Shown here in pieces: positions 10,077 to 19,188 of a stretch of 64,000 bases of DNA (its first letter is position 1; each line of letters starts with the position of its first letter). The stretch spans positions 310,001 to 374,000 of the forward strand of contig NZ_SEWZ01000003.1 of assembly GCF_004307425.1 (NCBI RefSeq), given 5' to 3'. This DNA is from Aquirufa antheringensis. Its GTDB lineage: Bacteria; Bacteroidota; Bacteroidia; Cytophagales; Spirosomataceae. Position numbers and translations under genes: made by a program. Below the pieces are notes generated by a model. It saw only the letters and a list, made by a program, of their open reading frames with translations, was not told the DNA's origin and ran no database searches.

Positions 10077-12035
10077 ATGCGCATTGATCCCGAAACCGTC
10101 GAGCGAATAAAGCAAACGGCTGCGGTGGCAGACGTGATCGGGGATTATGTGACGATTAAGAAGAAAGGCGCGAACTATTGGGCTTGCTGTCCGTTCCACG
10201 GAGAAAAGACGCCGTCTTTTTCTATTTCCCCAGCGAAGGGAATTTACAAATGTTTTGGTTGTGGAAAAGCCGGTGATTCTGTGCGTTTCATTATGGATAT
10301 GGAAGGCCTGAGTTACGGAGAGGCTTTACGTCATTTGGCTAAAAAATACGGTATCGACATCCAAGAAGAGGAAATGACCGACGACCAACTCGTTCGTCAA
10401 AACGAGCGCGAAAGTCTTTTAATCATCCTCGAATACGCGAAAGAATACTTCAAAAAACAATTATACGATACAGACGAAGGAAAATCGATTGCCCTGCCTT
10501 ATTTCAAGGAACGCGGTTTCTCTGACGCCACGCTTCAATCATTCGATTTAGGCTATAGCCCAGAAGCCTGGGATGCTTTCTTGAAAGCAGCCCTCAAACA
10601 GGGTTTTTCTCAGGAAATTATTGAAAAAGCGGGTTTAGTTACCCAAAAGAATGACGATGGAAAGGTCTACGATCGATTCCGTAACCGCGTCATATTTCCG
10701 ATTCACAATGTGTCGGGTAAAATCATCGCTTTCGGCGCTCGTATTCTGCGCAACGACGCAAAGAACCAGGCGAAATACCTGAACTCTCCGGAAACGGAAG
10801 TCTACCACAAGTCAGCTACTTTATACGGTATCTCACAAGCGAAGAATGAGATCCGGGCAAAAGATGTTTGCTATTTAGTGGAAGGCTACACGGATGTTAT
10901 TTCTCTTCACCAAGCGGGAATTAAAAACGTGGTGGCGTCATCTGGAACGTCTTTGACCATTGAACAGATTAAATTAATTGGTCGCTTCACCCAGCACGTT
11001 ACCGTTCTGTACGATGGTGATTCTGCGGGTATTAAGGCCGCCTTGCGCGGGATGGACTTGATCTTGGAAGAAGGTTTGCAAGTGAATTTAGTCGTATTCC
11101 CAGAAGGAAATGACCCGGATTCCTTTGTTCGCAAGATCGGTTCTGAGGCCTTCATTGATTACATTAAGAAAGAAGCGAAGGATGTGATTTCGTTTCAAGC
11201 GAATCTGTTCAAAGAAGAAGCAGGGGACGATCCGTTCAAGAAAGCGGAAATGATTAAGGAAATGGTGCAATCCATTTCAAAGATACCCGATGCCATTCAA
11301 CGCAGTCTTTTCCTTCAAAAGACCGCGACGATGATGCGGATGGATGAAGATGTGCTTTTAGCGGAATTGAATAAGATTCAGCTGAAAAAGATGAAAGGCG
11401 CTAGTCAAGATCCTCAGCAAATTTCCGCACAGCAATATGCAGAGGTGCGTCAATTGATTGAGCCCACTTTTGCGGATGAAGATGAGCCGGCACAAGTACA
11501 GAATTTGGCCTACTACCAAGAATTAGAATGTGTCCGTTTGTTGATTAATTATGGGCATTTGGAAATCAATCCAGAAAAGGCTCCGGGTTTAACGGTAGTC
11601 CATTATTTAATCGATGAATTAGAAGGTACAGTTTTCCAAACGCCCTTGTTTATTCGCATTCTTGATCTTTGTAAACAAGAGTTTGGAGCGCAGCGTGCGC
11701 CTAAGCCTGATTTCTTCCTACATCATACCGATGAAGAGATTCAATCTTTCTCGATTAATATCTCGTCTGAAAAACATGCTTTGTCTTCTGAATGGAAAGA
11801 TAAGCACGAGATTCGGGTGAACACAGATGAAGAGTTGTTAGAGGATTTAGCTTACAAGAATGTGTTGCGCCTTAGAAAGGTATACAATGACCAACATTTG
11901 CAGGAGATCTTGAGCAAATTAGATTCAATGAAGGCTGATGCGTCAGAAATGGACGAGGTTTTGCTTGAATTTATCCGTTTGAAGGAAATTCAAAAAAATA
12001 TTTCCCAGGAATTAGGCACAGTCATCGAAAAATAG
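10077..12035 (+). CDS. dnaG: DNA primase
   Basis: 652 residues. The N-terminal CHC2 zinc finger is CCPFHGEKTPSF...CFGCGKAGD (roughly residues 38-65). The RNA polymerase/TOPRIM core carries YDRFRNRVIFPIHN, VEGYTDVISLHQAG and LYDGDSAGIKAALRG, and a variable helicase-binding C-terminus runs from about residue 420. It makes RNA primers at the replication fork. The start codon is 1 nt after the nucleoside transporter stop. Length and domain order are normal. Confidence 0.95.
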   Translation: MRIDPETVERIKQTAAVADVIGDYVTIKKKGANYWACCPFHGEKTPSFSISPAKGIYKCFGCGKAGDSVRFIMDMEGLSYGEALRHLAKKYGIDIQEEEMTDDQLVRQNERESLLIILEYAKEYFKKQLYDTDEGKSIALPYFKERGFSDATLQSFDLGYSPEAWDAFLKAALKQGFSQEIIEKAGLVTQKNDDGKVYDRFRNRVIFPIHNVSGKIIAFGARILRNDAKNQAKYLNSPETEVYHKSATLYGISQAKNEIRAKDVCYLVEGYTDVISLHQAGIKNVVASSGTSLTIEQIKLIGRFTQHVTVLYDGDSAGIKAALRGMDLILEEGLQVNLVVFPEGNDPDSFVRKIGSEAFIDYIKKEAKDVISFQANLFKEEAGDDPFKKAEMIKEMVQSISKIPDAIQRSLFLQKTATMMRMDEDVLLAELNKIQLKKMKGASQDPQQISAQQYAEVRQLIEPTFADEDEPAQVQNLAYYQELECVRLLINYGHLEINPEKAPGLTVVHYLIDELEGTVFQTPLFIRILDLCKQEFGAQRAPKPDFFLHHTDEEIQSFSINISSEKHALSSEWKDKHEIRVNTDEELLEDLAYKNVLRLRKVYNDQHLQEILSKLDSMKADASEMDEVLLEFIRLKEIQKNISQELGTVIEK

Positions 12036-12052
12036 CCTATTTTTACTCCTGA

Positions 12053-12571
12053 ATGAAAAAAATACTTGCCATAATGCTATTCTCAGTGCTGCTTTACCAA
12101 GCAGGCGGTTTCGCGTTGCAGTATTTATCAGAAGGCAATACCGTAGCCGTTGATCCAGAAACGGAAGAGACAGTTGTCGTTAAAATACCCATCAATTTAC
12201 CTTATCAAACAGATTGGGTTTCTTCAGAAGAAGTAGAGGGTTCCGTTCGCCAAGGCGATGAGTTCTACGAAATGAAGGAGCGTAAAGTGGAAAATGACAC
12301 CTTAGTAACAGTGATGGTGAAAGACCGCAATGCGCGAGAGAATTTCTTCGACTTGGCAGAGCAAGTAAACGAACATTTAACTGACGAGCCTGGCTCTACT
12401 CCCGTTAAAACGAAATTAATCAATACCCTCGTGAAAGAATATTGTGCTCAGTCTTCAGGCTGGGTATTCTATATTATGGAATGGCCTGTTACAACAGAAG
12501 CGCCCATTCATGCTATATTATCTACCAAAGACTTCTCGTCTGAATTTTTCGCGCCGCCACGGCAAGCTTAA
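12053..12571 (+). CDS. Exported protein of unknown function
   Basis: 172 residues beginning with a hydrophobic signal or anchor segment (about residues 4-24), followed by an acidic region with ETEETVVVKIPINLPYQTDW. The centre alternates charged residues, and a late segment SSGWVFYIMEWPVTT is more hydrophobic. I do not recognise a named domain. It starts 17 nt after dnaG and is followed by an outer-membrane barrel gene 75 nt on. It is probably periplasmic or inner-membrane anchored. No function should be assigned. Confidence 0.7.
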   Translation: MKKILAIMLFSVLLYQAGGFALQYLSEGNTVAVDPETEETVVVKIPINLPYQTDWVSSEEVEGSVRQGDEFYEMKERKVENDTLVTVMVKDRNARENFFDLAEQVNEHLTDEPGSTPVKTKLINTLVKEYCAQSSGWVFYIMEWPVTTEAPIHAILSTKDFSSEFFAPPRQA

Positions 12572-12593
12572 TTTTTCTTTGATTCCCTTTTTA

Positions 12594-12617
12594 TCCTAGG
12601 ACAAATCTGTCCCAGGA
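12594..12617. repeat. Short inverted repeat upstream of the barrel gene
   Basis: TCCTAGGACA (12594-12603) and TGTCCCAGGA (12608-12617) pair over 10 bp with one mismatch around an AATC loop. It lies 29 nt before the start of the next gene and is not followed by a T run. It could be an operator or a 5' UTR hairpin. Confidence 0.45.
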
Positions 12618-12646
12618 AATCGTGTATTATTTAAAAAATTAAGCAA

Positions 12647-13531
12647 ATGAAAAAGTTATGTACTCTTTTGTTTTGTTTGCTAGCTTTCGTCGAATTAAAG
12701 GCTCAAATGCCTCATGACGCTATCTATATGAACAAAAAATTAGCTTGTGGAGCTTTGGTCTATGGCACTAGTTCTTGGACTACTTATTGGGAAAATGGAC
12801 TAAAACGGGATAACCCTAATTTAGGGAGATTAACCACTCAATCCGCCACTGCTATGATTGCCTACGGAATTACGCGGGATATTAATGTGATGGCGATGGT
12901 TCCCTATGTCAAGACAGATGCAAGTCAAGGCAATTTAATGGGCCAGCAAGGTTTACAGGATGCCTCTGTGTTTGTTAAGACAAAAACGAAGGCCTACCAT
13001 GGTATCACGGCTCATGGTGTGGTGGGATTCAGTATCCCAGTGACGAATTATGTGCCGGATTTTATGCCCATGTCGATTGGATTAGGGGCAAAAACAATGG
13101 TGATTCGTGGAATGCTTTCTTATGCTTTACCCAAGCATTTATATGTGAATTCTTCTATTGCTTATCAGGCTAGAAGTCAGGTGAAAGCTGATCGTGATGC
13201 GTATTTAGCGGGTTCAAAGTTGTACCAAACTGATCAGGTAGCCGTTCCAGATGCCTTCGATGCAGCTTTTCGTATAGGCTATCTAAAAAAGGATAACCAG
13301 ATCGAATTTTTCACGGAACATTTCTCTTGTACGAAAGGGGATGATATCCGCAGAAATGACATGCCATTCTTAACGAATGATATGACAATGACGACGGTAG
13401 GTATCTATGGTAAGTACCAACCCAAAGCATTTGGCGTAAATGCACGCGTCGCATATGTGACGGATGGTCAGAATGTAGGCCAAAGTACGTCCATTTCAAT
13501 AGGTGTTTTGTATCAGTTTAAAATCAAATAA
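12647..13531 (+). CDS. Outer-membrane beta-barrel protein, transporter-like
   Basis: 294 residues with a signal peptide ending near ELKAQ (residue 20). The mature part is rich in alternating aromatic and polar strands and ends in the strongly amphipathic strand VGQSTSISIGVLYQFKIK with a near-terminal aromatic, as expected of an outer-membrane barrel. The general layout (ITRDINVMAMVPYV, GLQDASVFVKTK) resembles the broad putative-transporter family related to phenol-degradation MetA proteins. It is followed 1 nt later by a PAP2-type lipoprotein, so the two are probably co-expressed. The transported substrate is unknown. Confidence 0.65.
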   Translation: MKKLCTLLFCLLAFVELKAQMPHDAIYMNKKLACGALVYGTSSWTTYWENGLKRDNPNLGRLTTQSATAMIAYGITRDINVMAMVPYVKTDASQGNLMGQQGLQDASVFVKTKTKAYHGITAHGVVGFSIPVTNYVPDFMPMSIGLGAKTMVIRGMLSYALPKHLYVNSSIAYQARSQVKADRDAYLAGSKLYQTDQVAVPDAFDAAFRIGYLKKDNQIEFFTEHFSCTKGDDIRRNDMPFLTNDMTMTTVGIYGKYQPKAFGVNARVAYVTDGQNVGQSTSISIGVLYQFKIK

Positions 13532-13532
13532 G

Positions 13533-15041
13533 ATGAAATATATTTTTAGTTTTTTGATACTAATCAGCTTAGTATCCTGCGATAAATCGGTCTCAGAATC
13601 GATGATTGAGCCTTATGCTCCCGCTAAAGTCGATGAAACGGCCGGTAGCTGGAAAACATTTATATTAACTAATTCCACGGAAGTAGTAGTGCCTGCCTTA
13701 AATTCAGATGCCGCTTATAAGAAAGAAGTGGATTCCTTGAAGTCCATCGAAGTGACGGCTTCTCAAAAAGCAGCGGTACTCTATTGGGGTGCAGGTTCCG
13801 TTTTACGTTGGAATGAAATTGCACGGGAATTAGCAGCAAGGTATAATATTCCTCCTGCAGCGAACGCTGAGGGTGTTTATCCGGTGCCGAATGCGGCAGA
13901 CCCTTTGGCAGATCCTAAATTTCCTTTTGCAAATCCACCTTACACAGCCAGAGCTTTAGCCTATCTGAGTGTGGCGCAATACGATGCCTTAGTCAGCGCC
14001 TGGAAATATAAATACCAATACAATCGCCCTGCACCATCTGTTTTGGATGCCTCTATTAAACCCTTGTTGCCAGTTTCGACTTTACCAGCCTATCCATCTG
14101 AAGATGCGGTGGTGGCTCAAGCAAGCTATGTGATTTTATTAGCGATGTTTCCAGGAGAGGGACCTTTTTTAGCGGCTAAACTAGCGGAAGCTAAAAATGT
14201 ACCGCTTTGGGCTAAGACAAATGTGAATTCGGACGTGATTGCAGGGGCTAATTTAGGTGCTGCTGTAGCAGCTAAGGTAATGGCTAGAGCGAAAACGGAT
14301 GGTATGAGCACTTCAAATAACCAAGCGATTGTACCAGATATGATCGCACATGCAAAATCACTCGGATTTACGACGGTTTGGGCGAGTCAAGAATTGCCCG
14401 CAAGACCGCCGATGTTGCCAAACTATGGTGCGGTAAAAACGTGGAATTTTGACAGAACCACCTTGGAGTCGATTCGTCCGGCTATTCCTTATTTGCCAGG
14501 TTCCGAAGCATTTAATAAAGATTTGGCGGAATTGCAGACCATTAACAAAACCCAAACTAGAGAGCAAGCAGCCATTGCTAATTACTGGGCAGATGGACCA
14601 GGCTCGTATACGCCACCAGGACATTGGCATCGCTATGCGTGCGAAGCGGGTATAGAGGCAAAATATTCAGAGGTTCGGATGGCACGCATGTTAGCTTATG
14701 TAGGAACGGCTTTGATGGATGCAGGTGTGGCTTGCTGGGAAACAAAATATTTTTATTATAGTCCTCGTCCTCAACAGTTCGATTTGAAGACCTCTGTGGG
14801 GTTGCCTAATTTTCCTAGTTATACGTCAGGTCACTCGACCTTCTCATTTGCAGCAGCAGCCGTATTAGTAGACTTTTTTCCGGATAGGGCGAATACATTT
14901 ATGGCGAATGCACAACAGGCCTCTGATTCTCGCGTCTATGGGTTGATTCACTTCCGAGTGGATTGTACGATGGGTGGAAAACACGGAAAGACAATTGGTG
15001 ATTACGCCGTGCAACGAGCGAAATCAGATGGGGCTAATTAA
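13533..15041 (+). CDS. Vanadium-dependent haloperoxidase / PAP2-type phosphatase lipoprotein
   Basis: 502 residues from the ATG 1 nt after the preceding stop; this start gives a lipoprotein signal with lipobox LVSC (Cys at about residue 15). The C-terminal domain has all three parts of the vanadate/phosphate site: KYFYYSPRP (K-x6-RP), the PSYTSGHS core and SRVYGLIH (SR-x5-H). Enzymes with this fold are either vanadium haloperoxidases or acid phosphatases, which sequence alone does not separate; the long N-terminal helical part is more haloperoxidase-like. It would be anchored on the periplasmic or outer face, and is paired with a barrel protein and a DoxX-like protein. Confidence 0.85.
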   Translation: MKYIFSFLILISLVSCDKSVSESMIEPYAPAKVDETAGSWKTFILTNSTEVVVPALNSDAAYKKEVDSLKSIEVTASQKAAVLYWGAGSVLRWNEIARELAARYNIPPAANAEGVYPVPNAADPLADPKFPFANPPYTARALAYLSVAQYDALVSAWKYKYQYNRPAPSVLDASIKPLLPVSTLPAYPSEDAVVAQASYVILLAMFPGEGPFLAAKLAEAKNVPLWAKTNVNSDVIAGANLGAAVAAKVMARAKTDGMSTSNNQAIVPDMIAHAKSLGFTTVWASQELPARPPMLPNYGAVKTWNFDRTTLESIRPAIPYLPGSEAFNKDLAELQTINKTQTREQAAIANYWADGPGSYTPPGHWHRYACEAGIEAKYSEVRMARMLAYVGTALMDAGVACWETKYFYYSPRPQQFDLKTSVGLPNFPSYTSGHSTFSFAAAAVLVDFFPDRANTFMANAQQASDSRVYGLIHFRVDCTMGGKHGKTIGDYAVQRAKSDGAN

Positions 15042-15089
15042 TTGACTAAGGTCATTTTTTGATTTATTCTCAATAAATACTTTTACACT

Positions 15090-15518
15090 ATGGTAACTAT
15101 TAGCAAAACACGCCTCCAAGCCCTCGTAACGGCGGCTTGGTTAAACCGCGCGATGATCGCGGTGGTGTATATTTGGTTTGGATTTTTAAAAGTCTTAGGT
15201 ACTTCTCCGGCAGAAGGATTAGTAACAAAGCTTTTCAATCTTACGTTAGAGCCCTTTATGGGCATTCAGACGTTCCTGTTGATTTTAGGCATAGGGGAGT
15301 GTGCGATTGGAATGTTGTGGTTGTCTCCTCGTTTGACTAAAATCGCCTTCTGGGTGATGATAGCACATTTGTTTACGACTTTTTTACCGGTATTATTTTT
15401 GGTTGAAGATACGTGGCAATCTTTTTTCTCGCTAACCCTGACCGGTCAATACATTATCAAGAACGTGGTGTTGTTATCCGCGGCATGGTTTGTTTATGTC
15501 TTTCGAGAGGAAGCGTAA
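15090..15518 (+). CDS. DoxX/DUF417-like four-helix membrane protein
   Basis: 142 residues with about four membrane segments. The first carries AVVYIWFGFLKVLGTSPAEG, the next LILGIGECAIGMLWL, and the last GQYIIKNVVLLSAAWFVYV; these match the layout of the DoxX/YkgB-like (DUF417) family of small membrane proteins of poorly defined role, some linked to redox stress. The upstream gap has a weak TACTTTTA box at 15078-15085 ending only 4 nt before the ATG. A bidirectional terminator follows. Function is not assigned. Confidence 0.7.
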   Translation: MVTISKTRLQALVTAAWLNRAMIAVVYIWFGFLKVLGTSPAEGLVTKLFNLTLEPFMGIQTFLLILGIGECAIGMLWLSPRLTKIAFWVMIAHLFTTFLPVLFLVEDTWQSFFSLTLTGQYIIKNVVLLSAAWFVYVFREEA

Positions 15519-15524
15519 GTGGAT

Positions 15525-15557
15525 AAAAAAAGCCCCTGACGAGTCAGGGGCTTTTTA
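15525..15557. terminator. Bidirectional intrinsic terminator
   Basis: A run of seven A residues (15525-15531), stem GCCCCTGAC (15532-15540) and its complement GTCAGGGGC (15543-15551), then TTTTT. The hairpin closes on a small CGAG loop. It lies between convergent genes and can serve both. Confidence 0.92.
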
Positions 15558-15558
15558 C

Positions 15559-16611
15559 TTATAGACCTAAGATCTTTTTGTTGAACTCTTCATCTGCTCC
15601 AGTTCCGGCGAAATCATCGAAGACCTTTTCGGTTGCTTTGATGATGTGGCTCGCGATGAACGGCGCACCCTCCGTAGCTCCCTGAACCGGATCTTTGATG
15701 CAGCATTCCCATTCTAAAACGGCCCAACCGTCGTATCCGTATTGGGTTAATTTAGAGAAGATGCTTTTGAAATCGACTTGTCCGTCGCCCAAAGAACGGA
15801 AACGGCCAGCGCGGTTGATCCAAGATTGGTATCCACCGTACACTCCTTGTTTTCCCGTTGGATTAAACTCTGCGTCTTTTACGTGGAACATTTTGATGCG
15901 CTCGTGGTAGAAGTCGATGTATTGTTTGTAGTCCAAAGCCTGTAACACAAAGTGCGATGGATCGTACAATAAATTCGCGCGTTTATGCCCTTTTACTTCG
16001 TCTAAGAACATTTCGAAGGTTACGCCATCGTGTAAATCCTCTCCTGGGTGAATCTCGTAGCATAAATCTACTCCGCATTCATCGAAGGTATTTAAGATAG
16101 GTAACCAACGGCGACCTAATTCTTTGAAGCCTTGCTCTACTAAACCAGCTGGACGTTGTGGCCAAGGATAAACCGTGTGCCACATCAAAGCACCAGAGAA
16201 AGTAGCGTGCGCGTTTAAACCTAAGTTTTGGGACGCTTTAGCTGCGTATTTTAATTGTTGGATTGCCCATTCGGTGCGTGCTTTGGGATTTCCTTTCACG
16301 GAATCTGGAGCGAATGCATCGAAACCAAGGTCATAAGCTGGGTTAACCGCGACTAATTGACCTTGAAGGTGAGTGGATAATTCGGTGATTTGTAAGCCTT
16401 TGGCAGCTAACATTCCTACGATCTCATCGCAATAAGTCTTCGACTCAGCTGCTTTTTGTAAATCAATGCAACGGGAATCCCAAGACGGAATTTGCACCCC
16501 TTTGTAACCTAAAGAGGCTACCCAAGTTGTGATGCTGTCTAAGGTATTAAAAGGGGCTTCATCGCCCATAAATTGTGCCAAAAATATCGCTGGCCCTTGA
16601 ATCGTTTTCAT
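15559..16611 (-). CDS. Sugar phosphate isomerase/epimerase (TIM barrel)
   Basis: 350 residues of the xylose-isomerase-like TIM-barrel family, without a signal peptide. Metal-site features of the family can be seen: CYEIHPGEDL, NLLYDPSHFVL, MFHVKDAEFN and the late WAVLEWECC. It is the third gene of a minus-strand operon with two Gfo/Idh/MocA dehydrogenases (13 nt from the nearer one), a common pairing for oxidation and isomerisation of sugars or inositols. The substrate cannot be read from sequence. Transcription ends at the shared terminator just past its stop. Confidence 0.82.
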   Translation of the reverse strand: MKTIQGPAIFLAQFMGDEAPFNTLDSITTWVASLGYKGVQIPSWDSRCIDLQKAAESKTYCDEIVGMLAAKGLQITELSTHLQGQLVAVNPAYDLGFDAFAPDSVKGNPKARTEWAIQQLKYAAKASQNLGLNAHATFSGALMWHTVYPWPQRPAGLVEQGFKELGRRWLPILNTFDECGVDLCYEIHPGEDLHDGVTFEMFLDEVKGHKRANLLYDPSHFVLQALDYKQYIDFYHERIKMFHVKDAEFNPTGKQGVYGGYQSWINRAGRFRSLGDGQVDFKSIFSKLTQYGYDGWAVLEWECCIKDPVQGATEGAPFIASHIIKATEKVFDDFAGTGADEEFNKKILGL

Positions 16612-16624
16612 ATGTTCTGATGGT

Positions 16625-17770
16625 TTAGATTTTCACCCATTGTTGAGAACGCGTTGAATCTAAGATGCGCTCGCAAATTAATAATTCGCGGTAACCGTCT
16701 GCGAAAGTAGGGTATTTTGGATTCTCTGGTTGTTTTCCAGCTTCTACAGCGGCGTATACTTCTTTGAATAATTGCTTCGATGTATCTGAGAAACCTTCGT
16801 TGTGTCCACCAGGGAAAGTCATTAAGGCACTTGCTTCAGGGTAGGCCAAAGAAGGATCACGCATCAACACCTGATTCGCTTGATCTCTATTACCGATCCA
16901 CATTTCGTTAGGCGACTCCGAGTTAAACGCGAATGTCTTGTTCGAACCAGAAATTTCTAATTTCAATTGGTTCTTGCGACCCGCTGAAACTTGAGAAACA
17001 GTTACACAACCGCGGTTTCCATTGTCAAAACGTAATAAAACGTTCGCATGGTCCTCCGTATTGATGTGTACATCTGCATAGTCTTCTGGTTGCAACATTT
17101 TGCCTGAATAAGTCTCTACTGGCTTCAAAGGCTTCTTACGCACTTTGTGAACCGTGTTGAAATCAGCCATAACTTCGACTGTTTTCAAACCTGTGATGTA
17201 TTCGATGACGTCTAATAAGTGAGAACCGATATCGGCAATAGCGCGGGAATCACCAGATTTGTCCGGCTCTAAACGCCAGTTATAATCCGTGTTGTAGAAT
17301 AACCAATCTTGCAAATAGCTACCCATGATCGAATAGATTTCGCCTAAATCGCCTTTCTCACGCATCGTCTTCATTTGACGCACTAATGGATAGTAGCGAA
17401 GGTTGAAGTGAACCGCATTCACTAAGCCCGTTTTAGCTGCTAATGCAACTAATTCCTCAGCTTCGTGTAGGTCTTTTGCCAAAGGTTTCTCACACACCAC
17501 GTGTTTCCCAGCTAACAAAGCTGCTTTCGACTGCGAATAGTGTAAGAAGTTAGGTGTACAAATGTGCACACACTGAATATCCTCTTGCTTTAATAGCTCT
17601 TCAAACGTATACCAACGGCCAATACCTAATTGCTTAGCTTTTGCTTCCGCTAATTCGATGGTCACTTCGCAAAGCGCAGCTACATCAATGTTAGGTAAAC
17701 GGCGTAATGCCTCGATATGTGCGGGTCCGATAAAACCGGTTCCTACGATTCCAACTTTGATTTTAGTCAT
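16625..17770 (-). CDS. Gfo/Idh/MocA family oxidoreductase
   Basis: 381 residues from the ATG at 17770. An in-frame codon 18 nt upstream would overlap the previous gene, whereas this start puts VGIVGTGFIGPAHIEAL, the NAD(P)-binding Rossmann motif, directly at the N-terminus. EKPLAKDLHEAEELV is the conserved EKP motif with the catalytic-region lysine, and DIGSHLLDVIEYITG carries the conserved GxHxxD-type segment. Such enzymes oxidise or reduce sugar hydroxyls. The gene lies 7 nt behind its paralogue and 13 nt ahead of the TIM-barrel isomerase. Confidence 0.85.
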   Translation of the reverse strand: MTKIKVGIVGTGFIGPAHIEALRRLPNIDVAALCEVTIELAEAKAKQLGIGRWYTFEELLKQEDIQCVHICTPNFLHYSQSKAALLAGKHVVCEKPLAKDLHEAEELVALAAKTGLVNAVHFNLRYYPLVRQMKTMREKGDLGEIYSIMGSYLQDWLFYNTDYNWRLEPDKSGDSRAIADIGSHLLDVIEYITGLKTVEVMADFNTVHKVRKKPLKPVETYSGKMLQPEDYADVHINTEDHANVLLRFDNGNRGCVTVSQVSAGRKNQLKLEISGSNKTFAFNSESPNEMWIGNRDQANQVLMRDPSLAYPEASALMTFPGGHNEGFSDTSKQLFKEVYAAVEAGKQPENPKYPTFADGYRELLICERILDSTRSQQWVKI

Positions 17771-17777
17771 GGTTATT

Positions 17778-18974
17778 TTATAGTTCAAATTTTGTCCACT
17801 TGTTTGTATTGTCTTGGGCTGATCTCACGACATTTTCGATGAAAGCCATTCCCATGATTCCCTCGTCGATTCCTGGGAAATCGTACAAAGGATCCTGCGC
17901 TTTTCCTTCCCATCTCGCTCTTAATGCAAAAGCAAAATTGCGGTAGATGTTCGCAAAAGTTTCCACATAACCTTCAGGGTGTCCCGCTGGCTGACGTGTA
18001 TGCGCATTCGCGGCAGGAGATAGCTGGCCTACGGCCGTACGAATGATCCGCGCTCCTTCGTCGCGCGTCCTAAACACCATCGTATTTGGCTCCATTTGGT
18101 GCCAAGTAATTCCCGCCTTGCTTCCATAGATACGGAAGTTGAAGTCGTTCTCTTCGCCATTACAGATTTGCGAGCAATGTAAAATACCTTTGGCCCCATT
18201 ATCATAATGGATCAAGATGTTGCCATCGTCATCTAGCATTCTGCCCTCCACGAAGATCGTCAGATCCGCGCAAAGCTCCTTAATATGTAATCCAGTGATG
18301 TATTCGATCAAATTCTCGCAGTGCGTTCCAATGTCACCAATGGCACCTGCGGCACCACAACGCGCTGGATCTGTTCTCCAGGCTGCTTGTTTTTGGCCTG
18401 TTGCCTCTACAAGGTCGATTAACCAACCTTGTGGATATTCCACGATGATCTTGCGAATCTCACCTAGTTGACCTGAGTCCACTAAATGTTTCGCCTCTTT
18501 CACCATCGGATAAGCCGTATAGTTATGGGTCAACGCAAAAATCAAGCCTGACTTCTCGATGATTTTCTTCAATTCTTTCGCTTCCGCTAGATTCAAGGTC
18601 GCTGGCTTATCGCAAACAACATGGAATCCATTCTCCAACGCCATTTTAGCGGCAGGGAAGTGCACGTGATTAGGCGTTACGATGGAAACGAAGTCCATGC
18701 GCTCGCCTTCTGGTAATTCTTTCTCCTTTAAAATCATCTCCTCATACGACCCGTAAACGCGGTTTTCTGGAAGATAAAGGGCTTCTCCGGTAGCTTTTGA
18801 TTTTTCTGCGCTGGAACTAAATGCGCCGCAAACTAATTCGATTTCTCCGTCTAATTGGGAACCGCGACGGTGAACTGCTCCGATGAAAGCCTCTTGACTT
18901 CCGCCGATCATTCCCATTCTGATTTTCCTACTTTGGCGTGATTTTGCCTGTGTAGCAGAACCTCCTTGAATCAT
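17778..18974 (-). CDS. Gfo/Idh/MocA family oxidoreductase
   Basis: 398 residues from the ATG at 18974, a better start than a codon 39 nt further up. The N-terminal segment [19 protein letters not shown] is a divergent Rossmann motif; [15 protein letters not shown] replaces the usual EKP with DKP, and [15 protein letters not shown] holds the conserved histidine. It is the first gene of the three-gene minus-strand operon and diverges from an MFS transporter, so the locus probably imports and interconverts a sugar or polyol. It is a paralogue of its neighbour, not a recent duplicate, as their sequences differ widely. Confidence 0.84.
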   Translation of the reverse strand: MIQGGSATQAKSRQSRKIRMGMIGGSQEAFIGAVHRRGSQLDGEIELVCGAFSSSAEKSKATGEALYLPENRVYGSYEEMILKEKELPEGERMDFVSIVTPNHVHFPAAKMALENGFHVVCDKPATLNLAEAKELKKIIEKSGLIFALTHNYTAYPMVKEAKHLVDSGQLGEIRKIIVEYPQGWLIDLVEATGQKQAAWRTDPARCGAAGAIGDIGTHCENLIEYITGLHIKELCADLTIFVEGRMLDDDGNILIHYDNGAKGILHCSQICNGEENDFNFRIYGSKAGITWHQMEPNTMVFRTRDEGARIIRTAVGQLSPAANAHTRQPAGHPEGYVETFANIYRNFAFALRARWEGKAQDPLYDFPGIDEGIMGMAFIENVVRSAQDNTNKWTKFEL

Positions 18975-18999
18975 AATTATTATAGATTTAGATATGTTA

Positions 19000-19007
19000 C
19001 AAAAATA
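19000..19007 (-). promoter_or_regulatory. -7 promoter box of the oxidoreductase operon
   Basis: On the minus strand TATTTTTG fits TAnnTTTG exactly and ends 25 nt before the ATG at 18974. No clear -33 element is seen. Confidence 0.4.
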
Positions 19008-19188
19008 GAGCAAAATTTGGTTTTCTAGCCTCTAAATCGCTCTTTTTTTGAGATAATTGTAAAAATAATTGCCTCTAGATGCCATTATCCGAAAAACTTT
19101 TTGTTTTTTTGTTACGATTTTTCCAATGAAGAATTTAATTTTTTTAAGAATAACCAATCTAAACTATTTATCTAAACCCCAAACAATT

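Noticed and set aside
12594-12617. Intrinsic terminator
   Set aside because: The inverted repeat has no T run on the plus strand and would fall just upstream of a start codon; kept only as a possible operator or hairpin.
19069-19188. Forty-codon extension of the MFS transporter
   Set aside because: The region is AT-rich and non-coding in appearance, and the transporter helix 1 begins right after the ATG at 19189.
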